NCBI RefSeq assembly: GCF_052162025.1
Contig: NZ_CP197401.1
Location: 124,001 to 188,000 of the forward strand
Length of the DNA stretch: 64,000 bases
Direction: 5' to 3'
DNA from: Methylobacter sp015476545
GTDB lineage: Bacteria; Pseudomonadota; Gammaproteobacteria; Methylococcales; Methylomonadaceae
The position numbers and the translations under genes are program-made. Positions 15,471 to 23,214 of this stretch are shown here, one piece after another; position 1 is the stretch's first letter; every line of letters begins with the position of its first letter. Below the pieces are notes generated by a model, which searched no databases, was not told where the DNA came from, and saw nothing but the letters and a program-made list of their open reading frames with translations.

Positions 15471-16493
15471 TTAAAGATCAGAATTTATCGCCTTCAAACG
15501 GCGCGCAAGCTCGGCAATGGCTTGTCCGTCCTTGACGGCAAAGCGCACATGGCGGCGGGTCAGCCCGGCAAAATTATCGCAGACGCGGATCAAAAGGCGC
15601 GACGGCGCGAGCTTTTCCTGTAATTGATAGCCGTCCATACTGGCCAACTCCGCTAGCAGGAAATTGGCTTGTCCGTCATAAATCTGCCGGAACAGGCCGC
15701 AATCCGACAGGGCCTGATGCAACTGCTCGCGCAGTTGGCGGGTCTGCCGGCGAGTCTGTCCGATAAAGGCCGTATTGGCCAGCGCCTGCTGCATGTAAGC
15801 CATATCGAGGCTGGACAGCTTCCAGGCCGGCTCCAGGCCTTTCAGCGCTTTGATCGCCGGGCTTGCCGCCATGACAAAGCCGATGCGAATGCCGGCACAG
15901 CCGTAAAACTTGCTCAGCGACTTGATCAGGTAGAGCTTGTCGTAATCTGCGATATAGTCGGCGATTGATTCAGCCTCGCAGAAATCCAGAAACGACTCAT
16001 CGATGATAACCGTACAGTCGGCGGCCTGCCATTTGGCCAGCCAGTCCTTCAGATCATAAAGACGCCCATCCGGCGTCGACGGATTCACGAAAATGATCGT
16101 GCTGCCTCTGGGAATCTCGGCATTCGGATTGGCAAGTCGATCGACACTATGCAGCCGGCAGCCGAGTTCGCCGGCGATATGCGCATATTCGCCATAAAGC
16201 GGCGCGTACAGCACCAGATCGTCGGGCTTTAGAAAGCGCAGCAAGGCAAAAATGGCCGCGCTGGCGCCGTTGAAGACTTCGATGTCAGCGCCGGACGGAC
16301 AAGGATAGCGCTGTTTCAGTGCTTGTTTCAGCTGGCTGTAATGCGGATCGGCATAGGGACCGAGCTGAACCTGCAGCAGACAGTCCAGCGTGACCGCTTG
16401 TTGCGGATTGATGTTGGCCGAGAAATCCAGCACCTGCTCAGGCAGGCAGCCCAGACTTTGGGCAAATTGGTAAATATTGCCGCCGTGCTTCAT
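15471..16493 (-). CDS. cobD: L-threonine-O-3-phosphate decarboxylase
   Basis: 340 residues from the ATG at 16493; an in-frame TTG at 16514 would add seven. The fold-type I PLP enzyme motifs are HGGNIYQFAQ, LDFSANINP, the VFNGASAAIFALLRF cofactor loop, and the PLP lysine in LIKSLSKFYGCAGIRIGF (about residue 194). HGGN and DFSANINP are typical of CobD/CobC decarboxylases. It makes (R)-1-amino-2-propanol phosphate, the arm used by CbiB. An IS110-family element lies directly upstream, so the gene may no longer be transcribed from the original cluster promoter. Confidence 0.9.
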   Translation of the reverse strand: MKHGGNIYQFAQSLGCLPEQVLDFSANINPQQAVTLDCLLQVQLGPYADPHYSQLKQALKQRYPCPSGADIEVFNGASAAIFALLRFLKPDDLVLYAPLYGEYAHIAGELGCRLHSVDRLANPNAEIPRGSTIIFVNPSTPDGRLYDLKDWLAKWQAADCTVIIDESFLDFCEAESIADYIADYDKLYLIKSLSKFYGCAGIRIGFVMAASPAIKALKGLEPAWKLSSLDMAYMQQALANTAFIGQTRRQTRQLREQLHQALSDCGLFRQIYDGQANFLLAELASMDGYQLQEKLAPSRLLIRVCDNFAGLTRRHVRFAVKDGQAIAELARRLKAINSDL

Positions 16494-16569
16494 TAATAAA
16501 CTGATGTCATGCAATGGTTAAAAATTTTACCACGAAGGTTATGAAGCGTAGATACCGTCTTGTTGCCCA

Positions 16570-17529
16570 TTATGCAAGCGCAAAATTGGGGTCGAAAGGT
16601 TTATTCGATTTCAGGATGGCAAAGGCGATATGGACGAGTTTGCGCATTGAAGCACAGGCGATGGCCATGTCATTCTTGCCGCGTGCAGCCAAGCGTTCGC
16701 GGAAAAGGCGGATGACGGGATTGTGTCTTCCCGCGACCACGGCGGGCATGTATAGCTTCGCGCGCAACATCGGATCACCCATCTTGGAAATGCGGGTTTT
16801 GCCTTTCCACTTGCCGGATTCGTTCAAGGCGGGATTGAGTCCAGCAAAGGCGACAGCTTGCTTGGCGGTGGTGAAGCCGTAGTGATCGCTCAAAGCGACC
16901 ATGAGGTGGGCAGAGGAGGCTTCGCCGATGCCAGGAATCGTTTCCAGCAAAGCGCGCCGGTGCCTGAGATCAGGGTCTTGATCGATAAGACGTTGAACGC
17001 GTTCGCGTGTGGTTTTAAGCGCCTGCTCCAGATGTGCCAAGACGGCTCTGATGGATTCGGCAATCGTGGGGTCAGCCGTATCCAGTCTGTTTTTCTCCAT
17101 TTGCTGCATTTCCAGCAGGTCTTCGATCCGGCGTAATAAGGCTTGCAGTTCGCGGATATTGGCAGGTGGCGGCGTCCACAAAGGCGGTTTCTTTTCCTGG
17201 GCATACCGGGCGATCAGCTTGGCGTCAGCCTTGTCGGTCTTGATTCGGCTCAATTCGCTCTTGGCGAATCCCTTGATTCTGGCAGGATTGACGACAGCCA
17301 CCGGATAGCCTGATTGGGCCAGGCATTCGGCCAGAGGGATGCTGTAGGCGCCAGTCGCTTCCATGCAAACCGAGGGCTTGACGCCGCCGAACGTCGTCAG
17401 CCAGACGATCAAAGCGGCAAAACCTTCCGGCGTGTTGTCGAATTTTTTATGCTTGTATTTGCCGTTCTCCAGGCGGGCAACATCGAATTTATGCTTGGCA
17501 ATATCCACACCAACCGTCACTTGGGACAT
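16570..17529 (-). CDS. IS110-family transposase (DEDD recombinase)
   Basis: 319 residues. The N-terminal RuvC-like domain has GVDIAKHKFDVA (first Asp), CMEATGAY (Glu) and IKTDKADAKLIARY (Asp pair), the DEDD tetrad. The C-terminal Tnp20 domain has ETIPGIGEASSAHL, AFAGLNPALNESGKWKGKTRISKMGDPMLR, where the conserved Ser lies. IS110 recombinases act with a bridge RNA made from the element's own non-coding end. The ATG at 17529 was chosen because the typical MSQVTVGVDIAK start begins there. The gene is intact. Confidence 0.93.
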   Translation of the reverse strand: MSQVTVGVDIAKHKFDVARLENGKYKHKKFDNTPEGFAALIVWLTTFGGVKPSVCMEATGAYSIPLAECLAQSGYPVAVVNPARIKGFAKSELSRIKTDKADAKLIARYAQEKKPPLWTPPPANIRELQALLRRIEDLLEMQQMEKNRLDTADPTIAESIRAVLAHLEQALKTTRERVQRLIDQDPDLRHRRALLETIPGIGEASSAHLMVALSDHYGFTTAKQAVAFAGLNPALNESGKWKGKTRISKMGDPMLRAKLYMPAVVAGRHNPVIRLFRERLAARGKNDMAIACASMRKLVHIAFAILKSNKPFDPNFALA

Positions 17530-17608
17530 CTTTAAACACTCCAAAAAACTATATAAAATCAATAAGATCAATTTTAAGGCATACGCCTGGTTCAGCCTTA
17601 GATCATAC

Positions 17609-17754
17609 AGGCTCTCCCGGCGAAACGGGGGCCTACGCATACCGTACGAACTTATGAGGCGGATGAGGGAAACGGAGAGCGAAATCTACGCAGCAGGCTC
17701 GAAGCCTCAGGGTACGCCCGGCTTCTCCGCTTCCCGCCCGGTGATCAGCCGGGG
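17609..17754 (-). ncRNA. Candidate IS110 bridge RNA region
   Basis: The non-coding flank before the transposase folds into several stems: a 12-base stem 17667-17678 with 17724-17735 (one mismatch) enclosing AGGCT-CGA-AGCCT (17695-17707); CCCGG/CCGGG at 17737-17753; and a C/G-rich hairpin at about 17609-17634 with loop GCGAAA. IS110-group elements encode bridge RNA here, on the transposase strand. The structure is seen in the sequence; identity as bridge RNA and exact ends are inference. Confidence 0.45.
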
Positions 17755-17786
17755 ATTTTATCCCTAATTGGGTAAAATCGAGATAT

Positions 17787-17866
17787 AAGGGTACGCACCG
17801 CGTACCTTTTGAGAGTCTGGTGCGTCAAAAAAAAAATTGAGAATGGTACGCGGTGCGTACCCTACA
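17787..17866. repeat. Family-1 palindromic repeat
   Basis: AAGGGTACGCACCGCGTACC with a T-run, a 40-base middle, then GGTACGCGGTGCGTACCCTAC. It lies just after the cobC stop (17875), between cobC and the IS110 element, where its hairpins could end transcription. Confidence 0.85.
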
Positions 17867-17874
17867 AAGCTTGC

Positions 17875-18438
17875 TTATAAGTTGATGTAGTCAATATAAG
17901 TATATTCATCGCTGTGCCGCAGTTTATGCACGGAGCCGGCATCGATGCGCAACTGAAACGAGTTGGCCAGCGGTATATTCAGGGCGCGCGCCAGCAAGGC
18001 GCGAATCACGCCCGCATGGGTGATGACCAGCACCTGTTCAGCCTTGACGACGGACAGATCCTGCCAGAAACTGCCCGCGCGCGCGTACAGGTCTTCGAAA
18101 TTCTCGCCGTTGGGCGGTGCGGCCTTCACAAAATCATTGGTCCAGTTCTGCATGGCATCGGGGTCGATATCGTCGAAGCGCAGCCCTTCCCAGTCGCCGA
18201 AATGCAGCTCCTTCAGGCGCGCATCGGTGGTCACGGTTGTCGAGAAAGTCTTGGCCAGCTCCAGGCAGCGCGTCAGCGGGCTGCTGAACACTTTGCAATC
18301 GGCATCGAATTCGGGCAGCTTGTCATGCAGATCCTGGGCTTCGTCGTTAAAACTGTCGGCCAGGCCGACATCGCTGTGGCCATAGCAAAGCCCCGGGTCC
18401 GCGGCGGTGTTGGTGTGGCGAATCAGATAAATGTCCAT
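17875..18438 (-). CDS. cobC: Histidine phosphatase, probable alpha-ribazole phosphatase
   Basis: 187 residues. The phosphoglycerate-mutase-like fold has the catalytic motif LIRHTNT (Arg7-His8), SSPLTRCLELA, ELHFGDWEGLRFDDI and the second His in VITHAGVIRALL (about residue 139). The family includes many phosphatases. Its 16-base overlap with cobS makes removal of the phosphate from alpha-ribazole 5'-phosphate, or from adenosylcobalamin 5'-phosphate, the likely job. It starts at an ATG inside the end of cobS. Confidence 0.85.
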   Translation of the reverse strand: MDIYLIRHTNTAADPGLCYGHSDVGLADSFNDEAQDLHDKLPEFDADCKVFSSPLTRCLELAKTFSTTVTTDARLKELHFGDWEGLRFDDIDPDAMQNWTNDFVKAAPPNGENFEDLYARAGSFWQDLSVVKAEQVLVITHAGVIRALLARALNIPLANSFQLRIDAGSVHKLRHSDEYTYIDYINL

Positions 18439-19169
18439 AAAGTACTCATACTTAAATAAAAAATGGTTTCAGCGAGCTGCTGGCTGGCGCCGAGGCAATC
18501 GCCGGTGTAGCCGCCGATACGGCGGTAAAAGTAACGGCCCAGCAGCCCGTTGGCGGCCAGCACGGGCAGGATCGCCAGCCAGCAGATGGCCGGCAGCAAT
18601 AATAAAGGCAATAAAGCCAGGCTCCCGGCAAACAGCAGATTGCTGCCAGAGAGCCTGAAAACGGCGGCGCCGGCCTTGCTGTCGTCGATGCGCGCGTAAT
18701 CGTAACGGCGCATGATCAGCAAGGGCGGCAGCCGACTGAAGCTGTGCCCAGACAGCAAAAGCCAAGGCACGGCCGCTGCCGGCAGCGCGCCAAGCAGGCT
18801 GATCTTCAGCGACAGCAGCAGCAACAGGCCGAGCGCGCCATAGGTACCGGTCCTCGGGTCTTTCATGATCTCCAGGATACGCTGTTTGTCGAAGCCCGCG
18901 CCGAAGCCGTCGCAGACATCGGCGAAGCCGTCTTCATGGAAGGCGCCCGTAACAAAAATGCCCGCAACAAGGGCCACGATGGCTGCTGTCTGCTGCGGCC
19001 ACAGCCAATCGGCCAGATAAAAACTCAATGCAGACAGGCCGCCGACCAGCCAGCCGACTAGCGGCAGATAAACTGCGGCTTCAGGCAGCCGTTTGTAATC
19101 CAGCGCTTGGGGCGCGGGCAGGCGCGTGTAGAAACCGAGGGCCAGCAGGAAAAGTCTTGGATGGGGCAT
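18423..19169 (-). CDS. cobS: Adenosylcobinamide-GDP ribazoletransferase (cobalamin synthase)
   Basis: 248 residues, polytopic with about six membrane segments. The CobS signature is FYTRLPAPQ at the start, TGAFHEDGFADVCDGFGAGFDKQRILEIMKDPRTGTYG split over residues about 75-115 (acidic residues for metal binding), and GGYTGDCLGASQQLAE near the end. It condenses adenosylcobinamide-GDP with alpha-ribazole or its phosphate at the inner membrane. It overlaps cobC by 16 bases and follows the VapBC-type pair by ten bases. Confidence 0.93.
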   Translation of the reverse strand: MPHPRLFLLALGFYTRLPAPQALDYKRLPEAAVYLPLVGWLVGGLSALSFYLADWLWPQQTAAIVALVAGIFVTGAFHEDGFADVCDGFGAGFDKQRILEIMKDPRTGTYGALGLLLLLSLKISLLGALPAAAVPWLLLSGHSFSRLPPLLIMRRYDYARIDDSKAGAAVFRLSGSNLLFAGSLALLPLLLLPAICWLAILPVLAANGLLGRYFYRRIGGYTGDCLGASQQLAETIFYLSMSTLWTFI

Positions 19170-19178
19170 GACTGTCTT

Positions 19179-19625
19179 TCAGGCTGTCCAGTCTTCGGTA
19201 GATAAATCTGCAAAAACAGTTTGGATATCGGTAAAAATTTTGTCGGCGCTGACCAGCATGCAGTTTTCCGTGATTGCGGTCGAGATCATCATCAAGTCTA
19301 TATTGTGTTTTTTAAGATTCTCTTGATTGAGGTTACGCAAATCCTTGATGGATTTTTTCAACAGACCGAAAAGCTCAGCTCCTTGGGGGGTTAAGGGTAA
19401 GCAGCAAAAATCTTTTTGCACTTGAATGATTTTTTGCCGGATACGGACTTTTTTACTTTCCGGCGCATTGGCGAAACCATATTCAAATTCATAGAGCGAC
19501 AGTATCGAAAAACAGACTTTGTCGGCATCGGTGAGCGTCGACAGGCGCTGCAGAATTTTAGGGTGCGCCGGGGCCGAGGCGTTATAAAGGTCTGAAAGTG
19601 TATTGGAGTCGAGTAAATAATTCAT
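19179..19625 (-). CDS. vapC: PIN-domain toxin, VapC-like
   Basis: 148 residues. The PIN fold has acidic residues YLLDSNT (Asp6), LSLYEFEYG (Glu about 47), HNIDLMMISTA (Asp about 110) and VSADKIF (Asp about 126), the metal-binding set of VapC ribonucleases. Its start overlaps the antitoxin stop by four bases (ATGA), the usual coupling. The pair sits between cobT and cobS in the cobalamin cluster on the same strand, so it may be read with the operon. The target RNA is unknown. Confidence 0.82.
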   Translation of the reverse strand: MNYLLDSNTLSDLYNASAPAHPKILQRLSTLTDADKVCFSILSLYEFEYGFANAPESKKVRIRQKIIQVQKDFCCLPLTPQGAELFGLLKKSIKDLRNLNQENLKKHNIDLMMISTAITENCMLVSADKIFTDIQTVFADLSTEDWTA

Positions 19626-19861
19626 TCGGACTTAAAGGCAAAATCTTGCTTGAATTCTTCCATATCCTGCTTGAATTGCTCGGTATGCTCTTCCAGATCA
19701 ATAGGGTTTTCGGCAATGCGCTCGGCAAGTTGGGCCCATTTTGATGGTTTTTGCCGTGCTTCCAGAGCGCGACGGATGGCTTCATAAATGAATTGGTCAG
19801 GATTCGGTAAATGGTTGATTTCTTCAACCATTTCATGGGGTAAATTGATAATGTGCTGCAT
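19622..19861 (-). CDS. vapB: Antitoxin of the VapBC-type pair
   Basis: 79 residues. The start MQHIINLPHEMVEEINHLP resembles a ribbon-helix-helix or similar DNA-binding domain. The second half is acidic and charged (EEHTEQFKQDMEEFKQD) and probably wraps the toxin. It directly precedes the PIN toxin with a four-base overlap. The antitoxin assignment rests on position, size and composition; the exact antitoxin family is not certain. Confidence 0.72.
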   Translation of the reverse strand: MQHIINLPHEMVEEINHLPNPDQFIYEAIRRALEARQKPSKWAQLAERIAENPIDLEEHTEQFKQDMEEFKQDFAFKSE

Positions 19862-19989
19862 GGCTTTATGCTCCGGTTACGCAATTGTATAGTCGATGGT
19901 CAATAGGATGCGAAACTCAGAAAGGAATTCACTGCCAGATTAACCTATTGATGGAACTTATTAAAGTTTCCGTTGCGTATTAATTATTT

Positions 19990-21024
19990 TTAATGATCGA
20001 CCCCGGCCTCATCAAATGAAGCCATTTCATTCAGCATCAGTACGGCTGATTGCAGCAGAGGGAAGGCCAGGGCAATGCCGGAACCTTCGCCGAGCCGCAG
20101 ATCCAGATTGATGAGCGCCCGGGCATTGAAATGCTTCAGCAGCGCCTGATGGCCCTGTTCGCGCGAGACATGGCTGAACACGCAATAATCGAGCACCTCG
20201 GGATGCAGCCGACTGGCCACGAGCAGGGCGCTGCTGGCGATAAAGCCGTCTACCGGGATCAGCATGCCCAGTTCGGCCGCTTTCAGGTAGGCCCCCGACA
20301 TCATGGCGATCTCAAAGCCGCCGAATGTGGCCAGTACGGCTAACGGTTCGGTGATGTCCGGATACCGCTCCAGCGCCTGCTGCAGTACGGAAACTTTATT
20401 GCACAACTGCTCATCGTTCAGGCCTGTGCCGCGGCCTACGCATTGCGCCAACGGTACGCCTGTCAAAACATGCATGAGCACCGCGGCGGACGAGGTGTTG
20501 CCGATGCCCATTTCGCCAAAGCCGATGCAGTTGCAGCCGAGCTTGTGCTGTCTTGACACAATCTCCGCGCCCGTTTGCAGCGCTTCCAGGCATTGCTGTT
20601 CGGTCATGGCAGGTTCGGTCAGAAAATTGCACGTCCCTCTGGCGATTTTAGCGCTAATCAGTGACGGATGGCTGTCCAGATCGGCATTGACGCCGGCATC
20701 GACGACCAGCAGCGCCATGCCGTGCTGGCGCGCGAACACGCTGATTGCCGCACCGCCGGCCAGGAAATTGGCGACCATTTGCGCGGTCACGGCCTGCGGA
20801 TAGGCGCTGACGCCGGCTTCGGCAATGCCATGATCGCCCGCGAAAATGATGAGGCAGGGCTTGTTCAGGCGGGGCGTCAGGCTGTTCTGGATCAGGCCGA
20901 TCTGCAGCGCCAATGTTTCGAGATGGCCCAGCGCGCCCAGCGGCTTGGTCTTCTGGTCGATTTTATGCAGCAGGGCTGGGCGAAGCGCTGGCGAGAGCGG
21001 GGCGATGGAAAAATTTAGCGGCAC
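19990..21024 (-). CDS. cobT: Nicotinate-nucleotide--dimethylbenzimidazole phosphoribosyltransferase
   Basis: 344 residues. Motifs are KTKPLGALGHLETLALQIG near the start (split over residues about 26-44), IIFAGDHGIAEAGVSAYP, FGEMGIGNTSSAAV and the catalytic-end segment LDLRLGEGSGIALAFPLL. The enzyme makes alpha-ribazole phosphate from dimethylbenzimidazole and nicotinate mononucleotide. The start is a GTG at 21024 inside the last codons of bluB, so the genes overlap by ten bases and are probably coupled. This pairs the making and the activation of the lower ligand. Confidence 0.93.
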   Translation of the reverse strand: MPLNFSIAPLSPALRPALLHKIDQKTKPLGALGHLETLALQIGLIQNSLTPRLNKPCLIIFAGDHGIAEAGVSAYPQAVTAQMVANFLAGGAAISVFARQHGMALLVVDAGVNADLDSHPSLISAKIARGTCNFLTEPAMTEQQCLEALQTGAEIVSRQHKLGCNCIGFGEMGIGNTSSAAVLMHVLTGVPLAQCVGRGTGLNDEQLCNKVSVLQQALERYPDITEPLAVLATFGGFEIAMMSGAYLKAAELGMLIPVDGFIASSALLVASRLHPEVLDYCVFSHVSREQGHQALLKHFNARALINLDLRLGEGSGIALAFPLLQSAVLMLNEMASFDEAGVDH

Positions 21025-21668
21025 GGTGTATTCCAGGTATTTTCAAACAATAAAGTGTCCAGGTCTTTGCGTTCGGCCCAGTGCGCCTGTTCCAGCATCG
21101 GCTTGTCGTAGAACTCGGCGACGTGGCCCAGGCACAGGATCGCTACGGGCTGGCTGTCTTCGGGCATCTTCAGCAGAGTCTTTACAGGCTCGGGCTCGAA
21201 CATGGACACCCAGCCCAGCCCCAGGCCTTCCGCCCTGGCCGCCAGCCACAGGTTCTGTATCGCGCAGGCTAGTGACGCCAGATCCATGTCCGGCAGCGTG
21301 CGCCGGCCGAAAACGTATTGCCCGCGCCGCTCGCACAAGGCGGCCACCATCAGGACCGCGCATTCGCGTATGCCTTCCACTTTCAGCTTCATGAATTCGT
21401 CTTCGCGCTCGCCCAAAGCTTGGGCCGTATTGATGCGTTCCTGCTCGACCAGCGCGTGCAGCGCTAGGCGCAGATCGGGAACGCTGATGCGTACAAATCG
21501 CCAAGGCTGCATGAAGCCGACGCTGGGTGCATGATGCGCGGCCTGCAGCAGGCGCTTCAGGACTTCGGGATCGACCGGGTCGGGCAGGAAGTGGCGCATA
21601 TCGCGGCGCTCGTAGATGGCGCGGTAGACGGCGGAGATTTCGTCGTCGGTGTAACGGTGTCGGGTCAT
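21015..21668 (-). CDS. bluB: 5,6-dimethylbenzimidazole synthase
   Basis: 217 residues of the nitroreductase fold. BluB marks are IYERRDMRHFLPDPV, LQAAHHAPSVGFMQPWRFV, and GLGLGWVSMFEP near the end. BluB splits reduced FMN with oxygen to give dimethylbenzimidazole, the lower ligand of cobalamin, so this strain can make its own ligand aerobically. It is the first gene of the minus-strand cluster. No B12 riboswitch was recognised in the short upstream gap, which is filled mostly by repeats. Confidence 0.92.
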   Translation of the reverse strand: MTRHRYTDDEISAVYRAIYERRDMRHFLPDPVDPEVLKRLLQAAHHAPSVGFMQPWRFVRISVPDLRLALHALVEQERINTAQALGEREDEFMKLKVEGIRECAVLMVAALCERRGQYVFGRRTLPDMDLASLACAIQNLWLAARAEGLGLGWVSMFEPEPVKTLLKMPEDSQPVAILCLGHVAEFYDKPMLEQAHWAERKDLDTLLFENTWNTPCR

Positions 21669-21784
21669 GGTACTAATTAAATTTAAGCGCCGGATGTGGG
21701 GCGGCTTCGCCTGAAGCGCCTACTGTTGGCAGGCGCCTATTATCGCCCAGAATACATGGATGAGTCTAAATAACTAGAAAGTTT

Positions 21785-21863
21785 TTGTAGGGTACGCATC
21801 GCGTACCTTTTTCAAACTATTGATTTATTGCGGCTTTGAAAAGGTATGCGATGTGTACCCTAC
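21785..21863. repeat. Family-1 palindromic repeat
   Basis: TGTAGGGTACGCATCGCGTACC, T-run, middle, then GGTATGCGATGTGTACCCTAC. The arms are slightly diverged (GCATCGC form). It lies between the rubredoxin reductase stop and the bluB start. Confidence 0.82.
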
Positions 21864-21879
21864 GATGCTTTTAGCGGCG

Positions 21880-21954
21880 GTAGGCTGGGTTGCTAAACCC
21901 AGCATTTCGGAGCCGCCGATGCCGGGTTTCCGCTAAAGCTCCAGCCCAGCCTAC
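21880..21954. repeat. Family-2 palindromic repeat (GTAGGCTGGG type)
   Basis: GTAGGCTGGG at one edge and CCCAGCCTAC at the other, with inner GCTAAACCCAGC and GCCGGGTTTCCGC segments. Related copies lie at 44512-44584 and, in opposite orientation, at 54811-54880. It ends six bases from the rubredoxin reductase stop. Confidence 0.8.
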
Positions 21955-21959
21955 ATAGG

Positions 21960-22973
21960 CTAAAAAAGATAGGGATGGGCGGCTTGAAACCCATGCACTT
22001 TGGCTTTCGGATTGAAAACCGGCGGCTGCCAGTCCTTGTTTTCCTGACCGGCCAGGAACCCGGCCAGCCACAGGGCCTGGTTGCGGATCGGCAGAATGAA
22101 TGCGTATAGCTTGCCGTTCGGCAGTTCGGCGACATCGCCGAGCGCGTAGATATGCTCGTCAGAGGTTTGCAGCCGCTGGTTGACTTTGATGCCGCGGCCA
22201 ATCTCCAGCCCCGCCTGCACGGCCAGTTCCGTGCGCGGCTTGAAGCCGGTAGCCACGAGCACGGCATCGAATGGGCTTGATACGCCGGTTTCGACGCAGA
22301 CTTTATCGCCCTGCTTTGAAAAGCCCTGCACGGATTGATTGAGCAGCACCGCTACGCCCGAATCCTGCATGATGTTCAGCAGCGTGACCGAATCTTCCGG
22401 GACCAGCTGGCGCTCCATGAGCCGGTCCGCGGCATGGTACAGCGTCACCGGATCGCCCGAGACGGCCAGATCGGAAGCCACTTCGCAGCCAATCAGGCCG
22501 CCGCCGATCACGCCCCAGGCCGGCCGCTGATTGCGGTCCAGAAAGCCCTGCCGGAACCGGCGCAGTTTTTTCAGATCGACCAGATTGTTCAGACAGAAAA
22601 ACAAGTCGCGGTAAGGCCTGAATGGCGGCGGGATGAAGGCCGCGGAGCCCTGGGCCAGAATCAGCTTGTCGTAGGGCAGCACAGATTCCTGATCCGGCCG
22701 CTTGACGACGACGGTCCGGTCGGCCCGGTTGATGGCCGTGACCTCGGCGGCGCTAATAATGTCGATATTCTCGTCGCGCAGCTTGTCGAAAGGCTTCAGG
22801 ATGATGGACTGCTCGATGTTATCGGTGCTGAAGCCGCGCGACAGCAGCGGCCGCGAATAATAGCCGTCGTCTTCGCGCGTGATCAGCGTAATCTGCGCAT
22901 CGGCCTGCAGCGCCCGGTATTTTTCCGCGAAGCTGACGCCGCCCACGCCGGAACCGATGATGACGATACGCAT
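21960..22973 (-). CDS. FAD/NAD(P)-dependent oxidoreductase, probable rubredoxin reductase
   Basis: 337 residues. The FAD Rossmann motif VIIGSGVGGVSFAEKYR is at the N-terminus. A second, NAD(P)-binding one (WGVIGGGLIGCEVASDLA) is near residue 155. The ATG motif VLVATGFKPRTELA and the second FAD segment IYALGDVAEL follow. This is the pyridine nucleotide-disulfide reductase family without a CxxC redox pair. A rubredoxin gene lies four bases upstream on the same strand, so electron transfer from NAD(P)H to rubredoxin is the best reading. The end acceptor is not in the window. Confidence 0.88.
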   Translation of the reverse strand: MRIVIIGSGVGGVSFAEKYRALQADAQITLITREDDGYYSRPLLSRGFSTDNIEQSIILKPFDKLRDENIDIISAAEVTAINRADRTVVVKRPDQESVLPYDKLILAQGSAAFIPPPFRPYRDLFFCLNNLVDLKKLRRFRQGFLDRNQRPAWGVIGGGLIGCEVASDLAVSGDPVTLYHAADRLMERQLVPEDSVTLLNIMQDSGVAVLLNQSVQGFSKQGDKVCVETGVSSPFDAVLVATGFKPRTELAVQAGLEIGRGIKVNQRLQTSDEHIYALGDVAELPNGKLYAFILPIRNQALWLAGFLAGQENKDWQPPVFNPKAKVHGFQAAHPYLF

Positions 22974-22977
22974 TGAC

Positions 22978-23148
22978 TTACGTCATCAGCTGATAAGCGC
23001 TTTTCTCGGCCCCGCATTCGGGGCAGCGCCAGTCGTCGGGGATGTCCTCAAAGCGCGTGCCCGGCTGGACGCCTGTATCAGGGTCGCCTTCGGCCTCGTC
23101 ATAGATATGGCCGCAAACGCTGCACTGGTATTTTTTAAAATCAGACAT
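22978..23148 (-). CDS. Rubredoxin
   Basis: 56 residues, MSDFKKYQCSVCGHIYDEAE at the start and DWRCPECGAEKSAYQLM at the end. The two CxxC pairs (YQCSVCG and RCPECG) bind one iron. Conserved residues between them are GDPDTGVQPGTRFEDIPDDW in pieces. GAGGAA lies before the ATG at 23148. The gene is four bases upstream of its probable reductase, giving a two-gene electron-transfer unit. Rubredoxins serve alkane hydroxylases or oxygen and peroxide detoxification; the partner here is unknown. Confidence 0.95.
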   Translation of the reverse strand: MSDFKKYQCSVCGHIYDEAEGDPDTGVQPGTRFEDIPDDWRCPECGAEKSAYQLMT

Positions 23149-23214
23149 AGCCATTCCTCATTCATCTGTTAAAAAAGTTTTTCGCAACTCTGACTGTAGC
23201 ACATCATTTTTAGT

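Larger units (their letters stand above)
16545..17785 (-). mobile_element. IS110-family insertion sequence (ends approximate)
   Basis: A DEDD transposase gene (16570-17529) with a short 3' flank and a long (about 255 bases) non-coding 5' flank, inserted between cobD and cobC of the cobalamin cluster. IS110 elements have no clear terminal inverted repeats, so the ends cannot be fixed by eye. They are placed between a CACGAAG repeat fragment on one side and a family-1 repeat on the other. The long 5' flank is the IS110-group layout, as opposed to IS1111. Confidence 0.75.

Noticed and set aside
17609..17760. The structured region as part of a group II intron
   Set aside because: No reverse transcriptase is present and no typical domain V pattern was seen. 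The position directly before an IS110 transposase explains it better.
17363..17767. A 134-codon plus-strand frame covering the IS110 left end
   Set aside because: It is antisense to the transposase and reads through the structured non-coding end; composition does not suggest a protein.
21669..21959. A cobalamin riboswitch before bluB, or elsewhere in the cob cluster
   Set aside because: The conserved B12 box (GCCACTG) and its surrounding pattern were not seen in this gap, nor before cobD or cobQ. The one GCCACTG noticed (about 29453) lies inside a methyltransferase gene.
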